Source: Begonia masoniana
Lineage: Eukaryota; Streptophyta; Magnoliopsida; Cucurbitales; Begoniaceae
DNA length: 64,000 nt
Reading direction: 5' to 3'
Assembly (NCBI GenBank): GCA_022432975.1
Contig: CM039512.1
Coordinates: forward strand, 5,858,257-5,922,256
Shown: positions 21,401 through 31,874 of the stretch, one piece after another
Layout of the letters: the number at the start of each line of letters is the position of its first letter
Numbering within the stretch: the first letter of the stretch is position 1
The notes under the pieces: model-generated
Told to the model about the DNA's origin: nothing
Seen by the model: only the letters and a program-made list of their open reading frames with translations
Database searches by the model: none
Made by a program: the position numbers and the translations under genes

Positions 21401-24400
21401 TTCTTGCGTCGAACGAGCTCTTACCGTTGAAATAAGCGAGAGCCAGGGTATTGATTCCATTGAGCAGAAATACGAAACCTATCAATGCAACAAGAGCTAT
21501 CCAAAACCAGTTAGGATCAGTAAATAACCCTCTTGATTTGAGCACAGATATGCCCAGAGCTTCCTTTGATCCATTAACCACCTGCATTTAGCTTCCATAT
21601 TAGCAATTTTCACAATTAATCCTTATTAAAGTTTGAAGAAGTTGTTTAACATGATTCCAGTTCTCCCCAAGGAATTCATTCGCCGAAAGTGCCGTTTGTG
21701 CATACATGAGTGGCGAGGTCCAGTAACCACCGATCAACCATACCGGCATATTTTCTGATTAGAAGAACAAGAAAATTATCAGCATTTATGAAAAAATATC
21801 GAAAAATTTGCAGTTTCATACGATTATTGAACCTCGTGATAAAACAAATCCGCCGAATAATGTCAGCCAAAGAATTGCAAGACATCCAATGGTATTCGAA
21901 ACCGTATGATCTCTCGTCACCGAACCGATACATCTGAATAGAGCATACGACATCTGTCCACTCGCCGCAAGAATTATAAAGTGTTTTAACAGCCTGACGA
22001 GACATAATTCTACGATTAAATGTTCAAATCCCGAGAAAAAACCGGTAATAATATAATCATTCCTTCCACGTACCTTGTCGTGAAAGCATCAAATCCTATC
22101 GAATAATATGTCGTGCCAACCCAAAGAACTACTTCGATAAGAGATAAGGGAATCGCGAGAATGGAAGATGCAATTGAAAACGCCCATGGTGGATAGAAGA
22201 AGAGGTCTCTTTGCTTATAAAAGACCGCAAGTTTGTTAATGGTCGTTGGAAGTTCAATCATTCCGGTGAAGGTTATAGCGTTGAGCGTGAAATAGAGAGC
22301 TCCGAGGTAGACGACTCCGTCATCGATGTTATTGTGCTGATTTTTCACTTGCATGAAAACGGTCGCAACTATGGCGGCGCAAATCTCGAGCTGAAAATGA
22401 GAATCTATTCATCATTAGATTTAGAAGTTGAGGGAAATCATGTCATTGTAAGAAAGTTTATTAACTCACTTGAGCTATCTTGAAAATGTACTGATTTATA
22501 CTTCTCTTCGTCAGAATAACTTCTCTAGATAGGCAAGCCTTCATCAATTCTCTCTTGTTAGCTCCATATTTGGTTCTCGTCAAAGCTGCCGGATGGCTCT
22601 TCGAGCTCTCGAAAGGAACGGAAAGCTCGTTGTGGATGGCCCTCCCCACATGGAATGACTTGAACGCCTTCACAAATTCGTCGACTGAAATGTAGTGGTA
22701 CGGTCGTTCTTCGTTCATCCAATATTGACTCTGATGATCTATCGATGTCACCTAACGGGTCAAAAGATTAAAATTTAAGTTAAAAACACCAAGCAAAGTG
22801 CAATTTAGATTTTAACATTTTAGATTTACAAATTAGACCTTAAACTATTTTTTTGACAAACGGAACTTCTACCTTTCAGTCGTTAGCAATTTGAAATTTG
22901 TCGTCAAGTTATTTGGTATGCAAGCGGTGGATTTAACAAATAAATTGATAACAATGTCCATGTTACTGAGAGATGAAAGGTGGAGGTTCTGTTTATTAAA
23001 AAAACTATTCAAAATCTAATGCGTAAATGACCCCGAATGTTAGGATTTAAATTTTACTCTACCCTAAAGATATTTTGTTCTACGAAAACTTTGCGATCGT
23101 GGAGGAAAAACTCGATACTTACTTCAAGAAGATAGTCAGCCACACCTTTGTTCTCGGGACATTTGAAGCCAACGGATTCGAAAAACTCGAGAACATGTTG
23201 ACGAGGGCCTTGATAGACTATTTGACCCTCGGAAATAAGAATTATGTCGTCAAAAAGCTCGTAAATTTCGGGGGGAGGTTGGAGAAGAGAGATGAGAGCA
23301 GACTTGTTGAGAATATGTGTCGACTGCCTTATTGAATTGACGATCTGAAATGTTGTTGAACTATCGAGACCGGTCGATATATTGTCCATCAAGAAAGCAT
23401 TAACAGGACCAACCAACATCTCCCCTGCGTTAAGCCAAAGTTTTATATATATTTTCAAACAACTTGAAGTAAAAAAAAAAAAAAAAATCCAAACTTGCAA
23501 GATAGGGTAAAATGCTATTTATATCCTTACATTTAATGTCATTTGCACATTATACCCTGAACTTCTTGTTTTTTTTTTGGTAAAAAAAAACTTTCATCTT
23601 TCAGTTATTAGCCATTTAGACAATGTCGTTAATTTATCTATTGAATTCAACATGCATATGCCATATTTTCTATTTAATTGGATATTTTAACTTATTTTTA
23701 ACATTTTCAGTAATTTCTAACCTGATTTCAAATTTTATTGATCTGTCGATAGAGTTTAAAATCGTCTGAGAAGAGAACGACATAGTTTGAAATCAAGTTA
23801 AAAATTACTGAAGTTAGAAATTTGCTTAAAATATCTAATTAAATGAAAAACACAACACACCGTATTGAATTTAACGGATAAATTAATTGTTAATAATTGA
23901 AAGATGGAGGGTCATTTTGTTTAGAAAAAATAGTTTAACGTCTAATCTGCAAATGATCTCAACATTATGATATAAATTACAGTTTACACTTAAAAGATAA
24001 ATTATTCGTACCCGTCGTAACGCGTTTTCTCTGACCTCCCGAGATACCTCGCACCATTTCATTTCCCACAATAGTGTCTGCACAAACATCAAGTCCCAAA
24101 ATCTGGAGGGGAACATAGATTTTTGGCAGCATTAGTAAATTTTTACTCAAATGATGCACTTGATTTTAGGAGTAGATTATTCGAATGTAAGAAAAAACCT
24201 TTAGAATATACTCGGTAACGATGTCTTCCTTATGTCCCTTCGATACCGACGCCTGTCCGAGAAACATTGTAAAACACGGCAAAAAATCCAAGGAAGATAA
24301 ATGCATTTATTTACTACTTTACAAATTTTACCTTCATCAAAGCATCAATGTAAGGATCTGGCTTGATATTGAGTTCTTTTTCCCTTCTCAGAAGCTCAGT

Positions 24401-24501
24401 AAGCATGTCTGAATAACACAGAATAAGAAATCTCAAAAACACAACCATTTTTTTCAAGTTTCCATTTCATTTTTCCAACTCACCATAGCCATTGCCAATC
24501 C
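18466..24501 (-). CDS. PDR-type ABCG transporter (full-size), 5'-truncated by assembly gap, one frameshift
   Basis: An ABC exporter of the plant pleiotropic-drug-resistance class: a membrane pump with NBD-TMD-NBD-TMD order that uses ATP to move hormones, terpenoids or other hydrophobic compounds. Substrate cannot be told. Exons (5' to 3'): 24501-24484 (partial), 24408-24332, 24252-24199, 24102-24012, 23424-23123, 22751-22470, 22390-22074, 21993-21833, 21754-21651, 21581-21425, 21326-21213, 21189-21041, 20971-20639, 20556-20266, 20101-20018, 19925-19792, 19617-19390, 19317-19146, 19058-18805, 18723-18466. All junctions are GT-AG and phases match. About 1193 residues are visible against about 1430 expected, so the N-terminus and NBD1 Walker A are missing. 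NBD1 has signature GISGGQRKR but Walker [13 protein letters not shown], with Asn where Glu is usual. NBD2 has [16 protein letters not shown], signature LSIGQRKR and [15 protein letters not shown] segments include PPWAF and YGMM, with C-terminus NFQRR. Exon 19058-18805 is 254 nt between phase-0 sites, a 1-nt loss near 18977. Confidence 0.93.
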
Positions 24502-24601
24502 NNNNNNNNNNNNNNNNNNNNNNNNNNNNNNNNNNNNNNNNNNNNNNNNNNNNNNNNNNNNNNNNNNNNNNNNNNNNNNNNNNNNNNNNNNNNNNNNNNN
24601 N
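24502..24601. other. Assembly gap of exactly 100 N
   Basis: A run of 100 N, the usual placeholder for a gap of unknown length. ABCG exon sequence ends on its left and pararetroviral RNase H begins on its right, so physical linkage here is not proven. Confidence 0.99.
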
Positions 24602-25267
24602 ATTATTAATACTCTTAATATGTTCAATAGAAAAATCAAATATATAAAGTTCAGATTGCTAACGAGCAAATATTTGTTTTGAAACAAGATTTTTAACATC
24701 CTTAGATAAAATATTTTTTACTGAAGAACAATCTACTCTAAGAATAAATTTTTGATTTAGTAAGTCATCTTGAAATTTTGAAATACATTTAACAATAGAT
24801 AAAATTTCTTTTTTAACTGTTGAATAATTCTTTTGTACGGGTTTCCAAACACCAGATGTAAATCTAATAAGTTCTTCTTTTGAAGTAGTTAGATTTAGTT
24901 GTTTTAGAATACCACCAAAACCGATATCAGAAGCATCAGTTTCAACGATTTTTTGCCAGCTTGAATTTGATAAAGAAAGACAAGGTAAAGTTTTGGCTTT
25001 TACTTTTATTCTTTTTACAGCCTCAGTATATTTTGCAGACCATGGTTCAGGATTTTTTCTAAGGCGTTGATATAACAAAGATGTATCTTGAGCTAAATTT
25101 TTATAAAAGTCACCTAAATAATTTAGATTTCCTAAAAATCTTTGTAATTGATTTTTGTTTTTAATTTTATTTAGAAATTTAGAAGCAAACTCAATACTTC
25201 GATTTATTGGAATAATTGTTACTTGATTAATATTATGACCTAAAAAACGAATTGTTGTTTTAAACAA
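24602..25267 (-). pseudogene. Endogenous pararetrovirus copy 1: RT thumb and RNase H
   Basis: The minus-strand frame continues the RT upstream. It shows FLGHNINQVTI, LQRFLGNLNYLGDFYKNLA and a degenerate RNase H with VETDASDIGFGGIL, ending near FARWQ-type sequence that changes frame just before the gap. This is the caulimovirid RT-RNase H order, not that of LTR elements, since no integrase follows. The segment is cut by the assembly gap, so the ORF2 that follows in other copies is missing. Confidence 0.8.
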
Positions 25268-25890
25268 TTACATTTTAGGGGCAGAAATAACTAATCCATT
25301 TCTTTTATCAACATATTTTAAAATTCTAAGATGTTTAAAATGCTGATAAATAGAAATAGAAAAAACAAGGATATCATCAATATAAATAATACAAAATTTA
25401 GAATATTGTGAAAAAATATCATTCATAATATGCTGACATTCTGAAGGAGCATTTTTTAATCTAAATGGCATTACATTACACTCGTAATGACCAAAAGGAA
25501 CAACAAATGCAGTTTTATATCTATCTTTTTCAGATATTTGAATCTGCCAAAATCCAGATTTTAAATCGAACTTAATATCAATGCAGATTGTAATCTGTCT
25601 AATAAATCTTTTTTGTTTGGAATTGGATACCTTATCCATTTCAAAATATCATTTAATGGTTTATAATTTATAACCAAACGAGAAACTTCTTGTTTCATTA
25701 CTATTATAAACATAGAAAGCAGTACAACTTCAAGGAGAATAGCTCTTACGATAAGTTTTTACTCTAATAGAGTTTTAATTTCTTTTTTACATAATTCTAA
25801 ATATTCCTACTTCATTTGGCTTGGTCTAGATTTTGTTGGACTTAGTTTTTCATTATAGTCAGAAATATATGGTAAAGAAACAATATGTTT
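25268..25890 (-). pseudogene. Endogenous pararetrovirus copy 1: reverse transcriptase core
   Basis: The minus strand contains FDLKSGFWQIQISEKDRYKT, FVVPFGHYECNVMPF and the catalytic IIYIDDILVF box. The upstream RT part up to about 25890 is readable only with frame changes, and a stop lies between this and the RNase H part (25265-25270). The enzyme would copy pregenomic RNA to DNA. Here it is disabled. Confidence 0.85.
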
Positions 25891-25899
25891 CTTCCTATC

Positions 25900-26470
25900 T
25901 CAAAAAGCATTTGGGGTAGTATTACAAACTTCGGTTTGAAATTGGTTTTCAAGATCTTTAATTTTCTCAATAATCTTTGGAGATTTAAGATATTCTTCGA
26001 TTTTTAAATAACAAATTTCTGATTTAAGGAAACTTATCTGTTTTGTTTTTATATAATAAATATTTTCTAATTCATTTATGAATTTAGTTTCGGGATCAGA
26101 AACAAAAAGATAAATAATCTTCTGATCATTTATAATTGTATGAATTCCATATTTATCAATCATAGTGATTGACATAATTTTGATTAAAAAAGGTGTTCCT
26201 AGAAGGATCCTATGTTGAAGATTTTTGACTAATAAAAAAGTTGTATTTAAACACATTTTTTCGTTACATATTGCAAGGTTTGAAAATATCGGGTAGGAAC
26301 TAATCTTTCCTGAATACAATTAATATCAGCACCACTATCAACAAGGGCGGTGATATTAGGAATTTCATAATCCTTATTAATAATTAAGGTAATATTAATA
26401 AACCATTTTTGAAAAGTAATTCGATTAATAAGATTTAAAGTTTCCTCTTTTTCTAGAGATAAATTATTTT
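25900..26470 (-). pseudogene. Endogenous pararetrovirus copy 1: aspartic protease
   Basis: The minus strand shows ALVDSGAD at about 26325-26345 (aspartic protease active-site motif), then ILLGTPFLIKIM further on, as in retropepsins. A stop lies near 26320 between the active site and the following frame (25900-26319). It would cleave the viral polyprotein. Non-functional here. Confidence 0.7.
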
Positions 26471-27888
26471 TCTAGATTATCTTCCTGATTTGAAGTTGAT
26501 ATGATATTTGACTCAATTTTTGAAAGTCGTTCATTTATCATAACTTTATTTTGTTCATAATTATTTCGAATTTGTATTAATTCAAATTTTAAATCTTTAA
26601 CTTCTCGATTTAAATCTTGAATTGTTACAGGCTTTAATGGTTTATTTGCTCAATACGATCAAATACTTCATTAATACTATAATACTTAGAATTAATCATT
26701 TTATTAGGTTTATTTATAGTTTTAATGTCTTTTTCGGGAGAGTCTAAAGTGTTGTGAATCATCATTTTGACAATTTTTACTCTCATTTTTGGATCTTGAA
26801 TTTGATCAATAACTTCAATAATTTCTTGTTGTGATTTAGATAAAACATTTATAGATAAATTTTGTATTTGTTCACAACAATTATTAGTACAATTATCATC
26901 CGAAGAATAAGAAGATTTCTTCATTACTAGTTGAAGGTTCAGATTCTTCATCGGTTGAGTTTAAAAGTACTTTTGATAATTGAAGACGTAGTCCTTCATC
27001 AATATTTAATTCATTTAATTTTTTCTTTGTAGAACATTTAGAGGCATAATGACATAGTTTTCCACATTTAAAACATTTAATGTCATATTTTGATTTTTTA
27101 AAAGGTTTTGAATAATTTCTCTTTTGTTTAGATTTTTTAATATATTTTTGATCATAATATCGTTTTTCCTTTCGATTATTTCTTTCTTTTTTATCATATC
27201 TTTTTCTTTTTATAATTTTATTTAGTTCTATTTTATATTTTTTAGGATAGTGAATTAGAACATTGTAAGCAAATTGCTCACAAAATTCACCCATCTCTTT
27301 CTTTCCTGTTAAATTTTGTTTCTTTAATTGATTATCATGATCATAATTAACTCGATTAATATTGAGAAGAGAAATATCCATATTTTGGATTAAAGAATTT
27401 GATTCCTGATGAATAGGATAAGATTCTTGTAGATTAGAAAAAGATTCTTGAATTTTTGTTAAATCTTCAGTACTAGAGTCAGAATCTGATTCAGATTCAG
27501 AATCCCTATTACTAAGAGTGTTAATATCAAGATTTTTTAATCTACTAACTAGTTGCTCAAGAAATTCAGTGTTTTTGTTTGGATTTGAAAAATTAAAATT
27601 GTTTAATAGAATTGGTGGTTTTATATCGGGTGTTGTTATTAGTTTTTTAGAGGAGGAGGCAATATTTATTAATTCTGTTTTTTCCTCAGAATTATCATTT
27701 TCAGGAATTAATTTACTAATTTGATTTTCAATACGAATTAGTTGATTTCTTACCTTTCGAAGATTTAAATTGGTGAAATTATTTTGTTTGATAATTACTT
27801 CTTCTTTTTCAGTTAAAGGCTGAGAAAGATCCATCAAAGGAACTGCTTCTACGGTTGTATTATCATTTCTAAGTTTAACTGGTTCCAA
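26471..27888 (-). pseudogene. Endogenous pararetrovirus copy 1: coat protein with zinc knuckle, core deleted
   Basis: The minus-strand frame 27888-26896 starts with coiled-coil-like LRKVRNQLIRIENQISKLI, then an acidic Ser/Asp/Glu run, GEFCEQFAYNVLIHYPKK, a very Lys/Arg-rich stretch and the knuckle CFKCGKLCHYASKC. A frame change near 26915 leads into another segment (26951-26634). The segment expected between the acidic run and GEFCEQF (the capsid core with RPTPQD and WWDNYL) is absent here. It occurs inverted at 30291-37060. Confidence 0.8.
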
Positions 27889-28199
27889 CGGAGGATGAAC
27901 CGATTTAATAGTTGAACCATTCCTAGCTTTCCAGGAAATTTGATATTTTTCATATTCTTCTAAAATATTAAGATTATTGTTAATATCCTTATGAATGTAC
28001 CAAAACCAATCAAAAAAGGTATAATTCTTGGATGATTTTCTTGATAGAGATAATATTGATTTTTTAAATCTTCAATATCAGATTTTGTATGATTTTTAAA
28101 AAAACCATTATCTAAACATAGTGTTTTTTGGAGCATTAAAATCATAATTTAATAGTTTTCTAATTGATGATCCGGGAGAAAAATCCATTTAGAATTTAG

Positions 28200-28949
28200 A
28201 AATTAAAATTCATTTCTGATACGGTTGGATATTCAAGTTTATGGGTATGAATCCTATGAGGAATTTGTTGTTCAGATATATGAATTCCTTCAATTTTTGA
28301 ATCTGAAGTTGATTCGTTTTCGTAATTTGGTTGTTAAGAAACAGAATATCTAGAACTAGTCGGAACAAAAACTCTATAAGGAGGATAACCTTATAATTAA
28401 TTCGATAAATAACAACTATTGTTTCAGATCCAGATAGAAATTCATAACTATGAGTTTGAATATTTAAAGATATTGCTTCAAATAGATTTCTATCCAATAA
28501 AGATAATGTCAGGTTTGGAAATATATTGAAGTAAATTGATCCATGACATAAACTAGTTTGAATAACGCCCATAAGGGAATCTTTTCAATTTTGACATCTT
28601 GCATCCCTTAAATTTGCTAGAATACTAGAATTTAAATCAGGTAAAGTTAATGGTTTAAAAGCTATTTAAATTAATCCAATATGAAGATATTTAAATTTGT
28701 TTAAATATCTTTAGATATCGTTTAAATATAAAAGTTTAATAGTTTTTTCAGTTGTATCTAAACAAATAGTTTGTTCAGAAGTTTTAACTACTCTTTTGCT
28801 TATAGATTCAAATAATCCTAGTTTATAAATTCTTTTGAATTCTACTTCGAGTATTGTCCATTGGTTTAATTGTGAGCTTGTGAAAACTCAACTATTTCTT
28901 CATTTTTAACAGATATATTTGATGTGTTATTAAAAGATGAAATGCTCAT
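28200..28949 (-). pseudogene. Endogenous pararetrovirus copy 1: movement protein region
   Basis: From an ATG at 28949, the minus strand reads MSISSFNNTSNISVKNEEIV, then with frame changes MGVIQTSLCHGSIYFNIFPN, LTLSLLDRN and SGSETIVVIYRINYKV. This is the 30K-type movement protein signature region of caulimovirids, which carry virions through plasmodesmata. A further ORF start (MDFSPGSSIRKLLNY, about 28190) follows before the coat protein. Stops disable it. Confidence 0.75.
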
Positions 28950-29490
28950 TTTGGAATAATGCTAATTCATGATTGAATGAACAAAGAAACTTTTTCAAAA
29001 TTAATCTTTAAACTATAAGTTAAAATCTTTAACCAAACCTTATTGAAAACTCAATCAAACTTATTGATTCTTCAATTTTAACCGGATTGATCTTCTAATA
29101 ATACCTATGTAATTTTCATGAATTACTAGTCATTGTCGCATCCTATCTCAAGAGACTAATTTCATAAAACTCTTTAGTAATTTCTCCAGACAACGATTTT
29201 TGGGGACAACAGCCTACAGCCCTCCTAGCAAAGAGCAAAATCCCAACGTGACTAATGGAGAAAAATACTCTAAAGCTTTATCAAATCACCGCTATAGACA
29301 AAACCTCAACGTGATTATACATAGGAAAAATTAGAAGAATCGTGATGGTAGAATCAAATCATCGTATTGGTTTGAGAAAGAAATCGTATTGGTGATTGGT
29401 TAAACATACTAACTTATATTATAAAGATTTATTATGAAATCATATCACAAGTTCATTCACTTATGAATTAACAGCTTTTTAGCAAGACAT
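28950..29490 (-). other. Pararetrovirus copy 1 leader region
   Basis: AT-rich, non-coding sequence between the putative primer-binding site and the movement protein start, positioned as the pregenomic RNA leader. No other gene seen. Confidence 0.55.
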
Positions 29491-29505
29491 ATGACTTTGA
29501 TACCA
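29491..29505 (-). promoter_or_regulatory. Putative tRNA-Met primer-binding site, pararetrovirus copy 1
   Basis: The minus strand reads TGGTATCAAAGTCAT, close to the TGGTATCAGAGC complement of initiator tRNA-Met used by caulimovirids. It lies between the TATA box and the movement protein, as expected, with changes after the first eight bases. Confidence 0.6.
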
Positions 29506-29686
29506 AATAGGGGAAGGATCGATGAAAACAAAAATAATGAAGAAACACACTTAAATTATTTAAGCAAACAATAATTACAAAGAGAAGAAAAAAGACTTAC
29601 GAGTGAAAGGTGCAAACTTAGAGAGCTAGAGTTTGCTCGCTTATAAGGCAAACTCTAAAAACTTACAGAAAATAGATTACAAGACT

Positions 29687-29741
29687 CTCTTATATAGAAA
29701 GAAAAAGAAATCAATAATGATTATATACGTCAGGCATGACG
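29687..29741 (-). promoter_or_regulatory. Pararetroviral promoter: TATA box and TGACG pair (copy 1)
   Basis: The minus strand has CTATATAAG (TATATA at 29691-29696), preceded upstream by CGTCATGCCTGACG (29728-29741), two TGACG motifs in inverted order. TGACG is the bZIP/TGA-factor site of as-1-type viral promoters. The same arrangement recurs at 37236-37286 and 41218-41277. Confidence 0.65.
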
Positions 29742-29786
29742 AAATTCTTTGCATAATTGATGGAGCTTTCGATGCTGTCTTCCATT

Positions 29787-30262
29787 TTAGCTTTTCCTTT
29801 GTTGTCTTCTGCTTTCTTTGTGTTGTCTAACTTTTGCTTTATGACAGGGGGTCCATATTACAGAAGAATCTTCTATATAATCTTTAGTCGGATAATAATC
29901 GTCTCTGAATTCTTTAGAAGACTTGACTTTGCTGCTTTTTTCGCCAATATCTTTAAAATATTTTTCTCTTTGAAGTGATTTTGAACATGGGTTCCAAATT
30001 CTGCTGTGATATTCCAAGAGCTGCTTTTCTTCAAAAGTATATTGATTCATTAGACCAATAATATATGGATCATTATAGCGGAGTGGCAAAAACCTTTGTA
30101 AAACTTGTCATGCTCTCAAATGAACTTGTCTGCGGTTTCGTTTTGAAATAACTCTTATTTCATCAATAAACTGATAAGGCGGCTGATAATTCATTTTTGA
30201 ATCTTCTTTCCTTTTCCTTTGCCTTTTTCTGATAGATCAATAAGTGATTCCCATAAGTCAAT
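29787..30262 (-). pseudogene. Pararetrovirus ORF2 C-terminal part (copy 1)
   Basis: Minus-strand frame MPLRYNDPYIIGLMNQYTF...KSSKEFRDDYY...KAKVRQHKESRRQQRKS, ending just upstream of the promoter. It matches the C-terminal parts of the copies at 37541-37741 and 41219-41640. Function unknown. It joins plus-strand capsid-core sequence at about 30263-30290, a rearrangement breakpoint. Confidence 0.7.
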
Positions 30263-30290
30263 TATGATCATGGCCCCGGTGGTGCTGAAA

Positions 30291-30462
30291 CTGTGAGACG
30301 AACATATTATAAAAGACCTACACCCCAAGATTCATTATGGGAAGAAAACTTTTATTTAGAACAAACATCTTATAGTGCTAAGACTATTTATGCTTGGAAT
30401 ATAGATAGTCTATCTGAATATCAAATCTATGATGTAATTCATAAAATGTTAATATATTCTAG
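30291..30462 (+). pseudogene. Pararetrovirus coat-protein core, part 1 (inverted)
   Basis: The plus-strand frame reads RRTYYKRPTPQDSLWEENFY and IYAWNIDSLSEYQIYDVIHK. It is the capsid-core block missing from copy 1 on the other strand. It continues exactly at 36677 after the LTR insertion at 30463-36671 (TSD tctag). Confidence 0.75.
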
Positions 30463-30776
30463 TGTAACGCCCCCGAACCCGCCCCGGCTAGATGCGCTAC
30501 TTTTCTAACCAAACCCGCGTTTAAATATCGTTTAAAATCATTTACGTACACTTTATGATTCATTTTTTTTGGGTTTATTGGAGAACGGGCCTAAAATACG
30601 TTGGAAAAATGTCGGGTCAAAACATTGAAGAAATCGGAAAAATTTGAAAAAAAAAACGAAATTTGGCTCAAAAGGAGCGCTAGGCGCTCGCTGCGCGCGC
30701 CCGCCTGCGCGCTGCTCGCCCGCGTGCGCGCTGGGCGCGCCCTGTGCGTGCCCAGCCGCGATAGATTGCTATTTTA

Positions 30777-30792
30777 GCCCGATCGATCGGGC
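30777..30792. repeat. 16-nt perfect palindrome GCCCGATCGATCGGGC
   Basis: Lies in the GC-rich block of LTR family C, with related CGATCGGTCG and CAATCGATTGGGCC close by (30830-30870). It is equivalent in position to the GCCGATCGATCGGC palindromes at 47261-47395. Confidence 0.8.
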
Positions 30793-31624
30793 ACGCTTGG
30801 GCCATTTTCACCCAAAAACATCCCGACCACGATCGGTCGCGCCCCAGGCCCAATCGATTGGGCCGGCTCGGGTTTTCTCAACCCAAAACACCCTAAAAAC
30901 TTCCATTTTGACCTCTTTTGACCTTTCCCCACTATTTCTCATATTTTACCATCCCGAACACCTCCAAAAATCACGAAACTTTAACCATACATCCCCGACA
31001 CTTAAATCTTCAAATCTCATAAAAATTTTAGAAAACCGACTTCAAACGGGTATTTAGAAAAATAGCTAACTTAAACCCGACGTCATTTGTTTTAAAATCA
31101 AAACGGACGGCATAACGCCTAAATTTCTTTAAACCAAAAACCTGCAAATCAAACCCGAAAATATATATTTCAAATTCCCAAATACGACAACCAAATCTCC
31201 ACAATACCCCCTACTCAAAAACTTTAAAACTAATTACGAAAACATTTACAAATACACGTGCTAAATCTTCTTTCAAACCAAACTTCTTACAAAACCACCA
31301 CAAAACTATCTAGAACATTCCCACAAAATACCCGAAGAAAGATAGTGATCCAGACGCCCCGACAAATAGCTTGCACCGGCAAGCCCCGTACTCCTCCGAC
31401 TGCGGCCTAGTCCTCGGCGGTCTCGTCTACCTCACCTGTATAGAACTCTTCACCTACACCATAGAACACACACACACACGTAAGCTTACGCTTAGCAAGT
31501 AGGGAATACAAATGCGTCAACACACAATGCAATCAACCTAACATATGCAGTTTCTACCACTCAGTTGTGTGTATTTGCTGTTCGTTGCTTTAATTATTTC
31601 ATAAACTGTGTGAATCGGGTAAGC

Positions 31625-31705
31625 TCACATCCTAAAATCGAAGACGGCCATTAGCTCACGTCCCAAAGGACGGCCACTAGCTCACGTCCCGAAGGACGGC
31701 CATTC
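31625..31705. repeat. Short tandem repeat with UUCG-type hairpin in LTR family C
   Basis: Units of about 25 bp, 'agctcacgtcccgaaggacggcc'-like. On the minus (sense) strand CGTCC-TTCG-GGACG (31685-31698) forms a 5-bp stem with a UUCG loop. The neighbouring unit has the variant TTTG loop. Confidence 0.7.
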
Positions 31706-31874
31706 CCAGAATCACCATTACGTATTTTAGCCAGTCATCCTTCATAGAGTTCCCCTCGGGGTGCTACACACCAGCACCGTATCCCGACAAGGCACACTAA
31801 TCCAGATTGCGTTGTCATGTGGGTCCCCGTAGGGCGGTACACATGTGCTCACAACTACCACGTGGGTCCCCATA

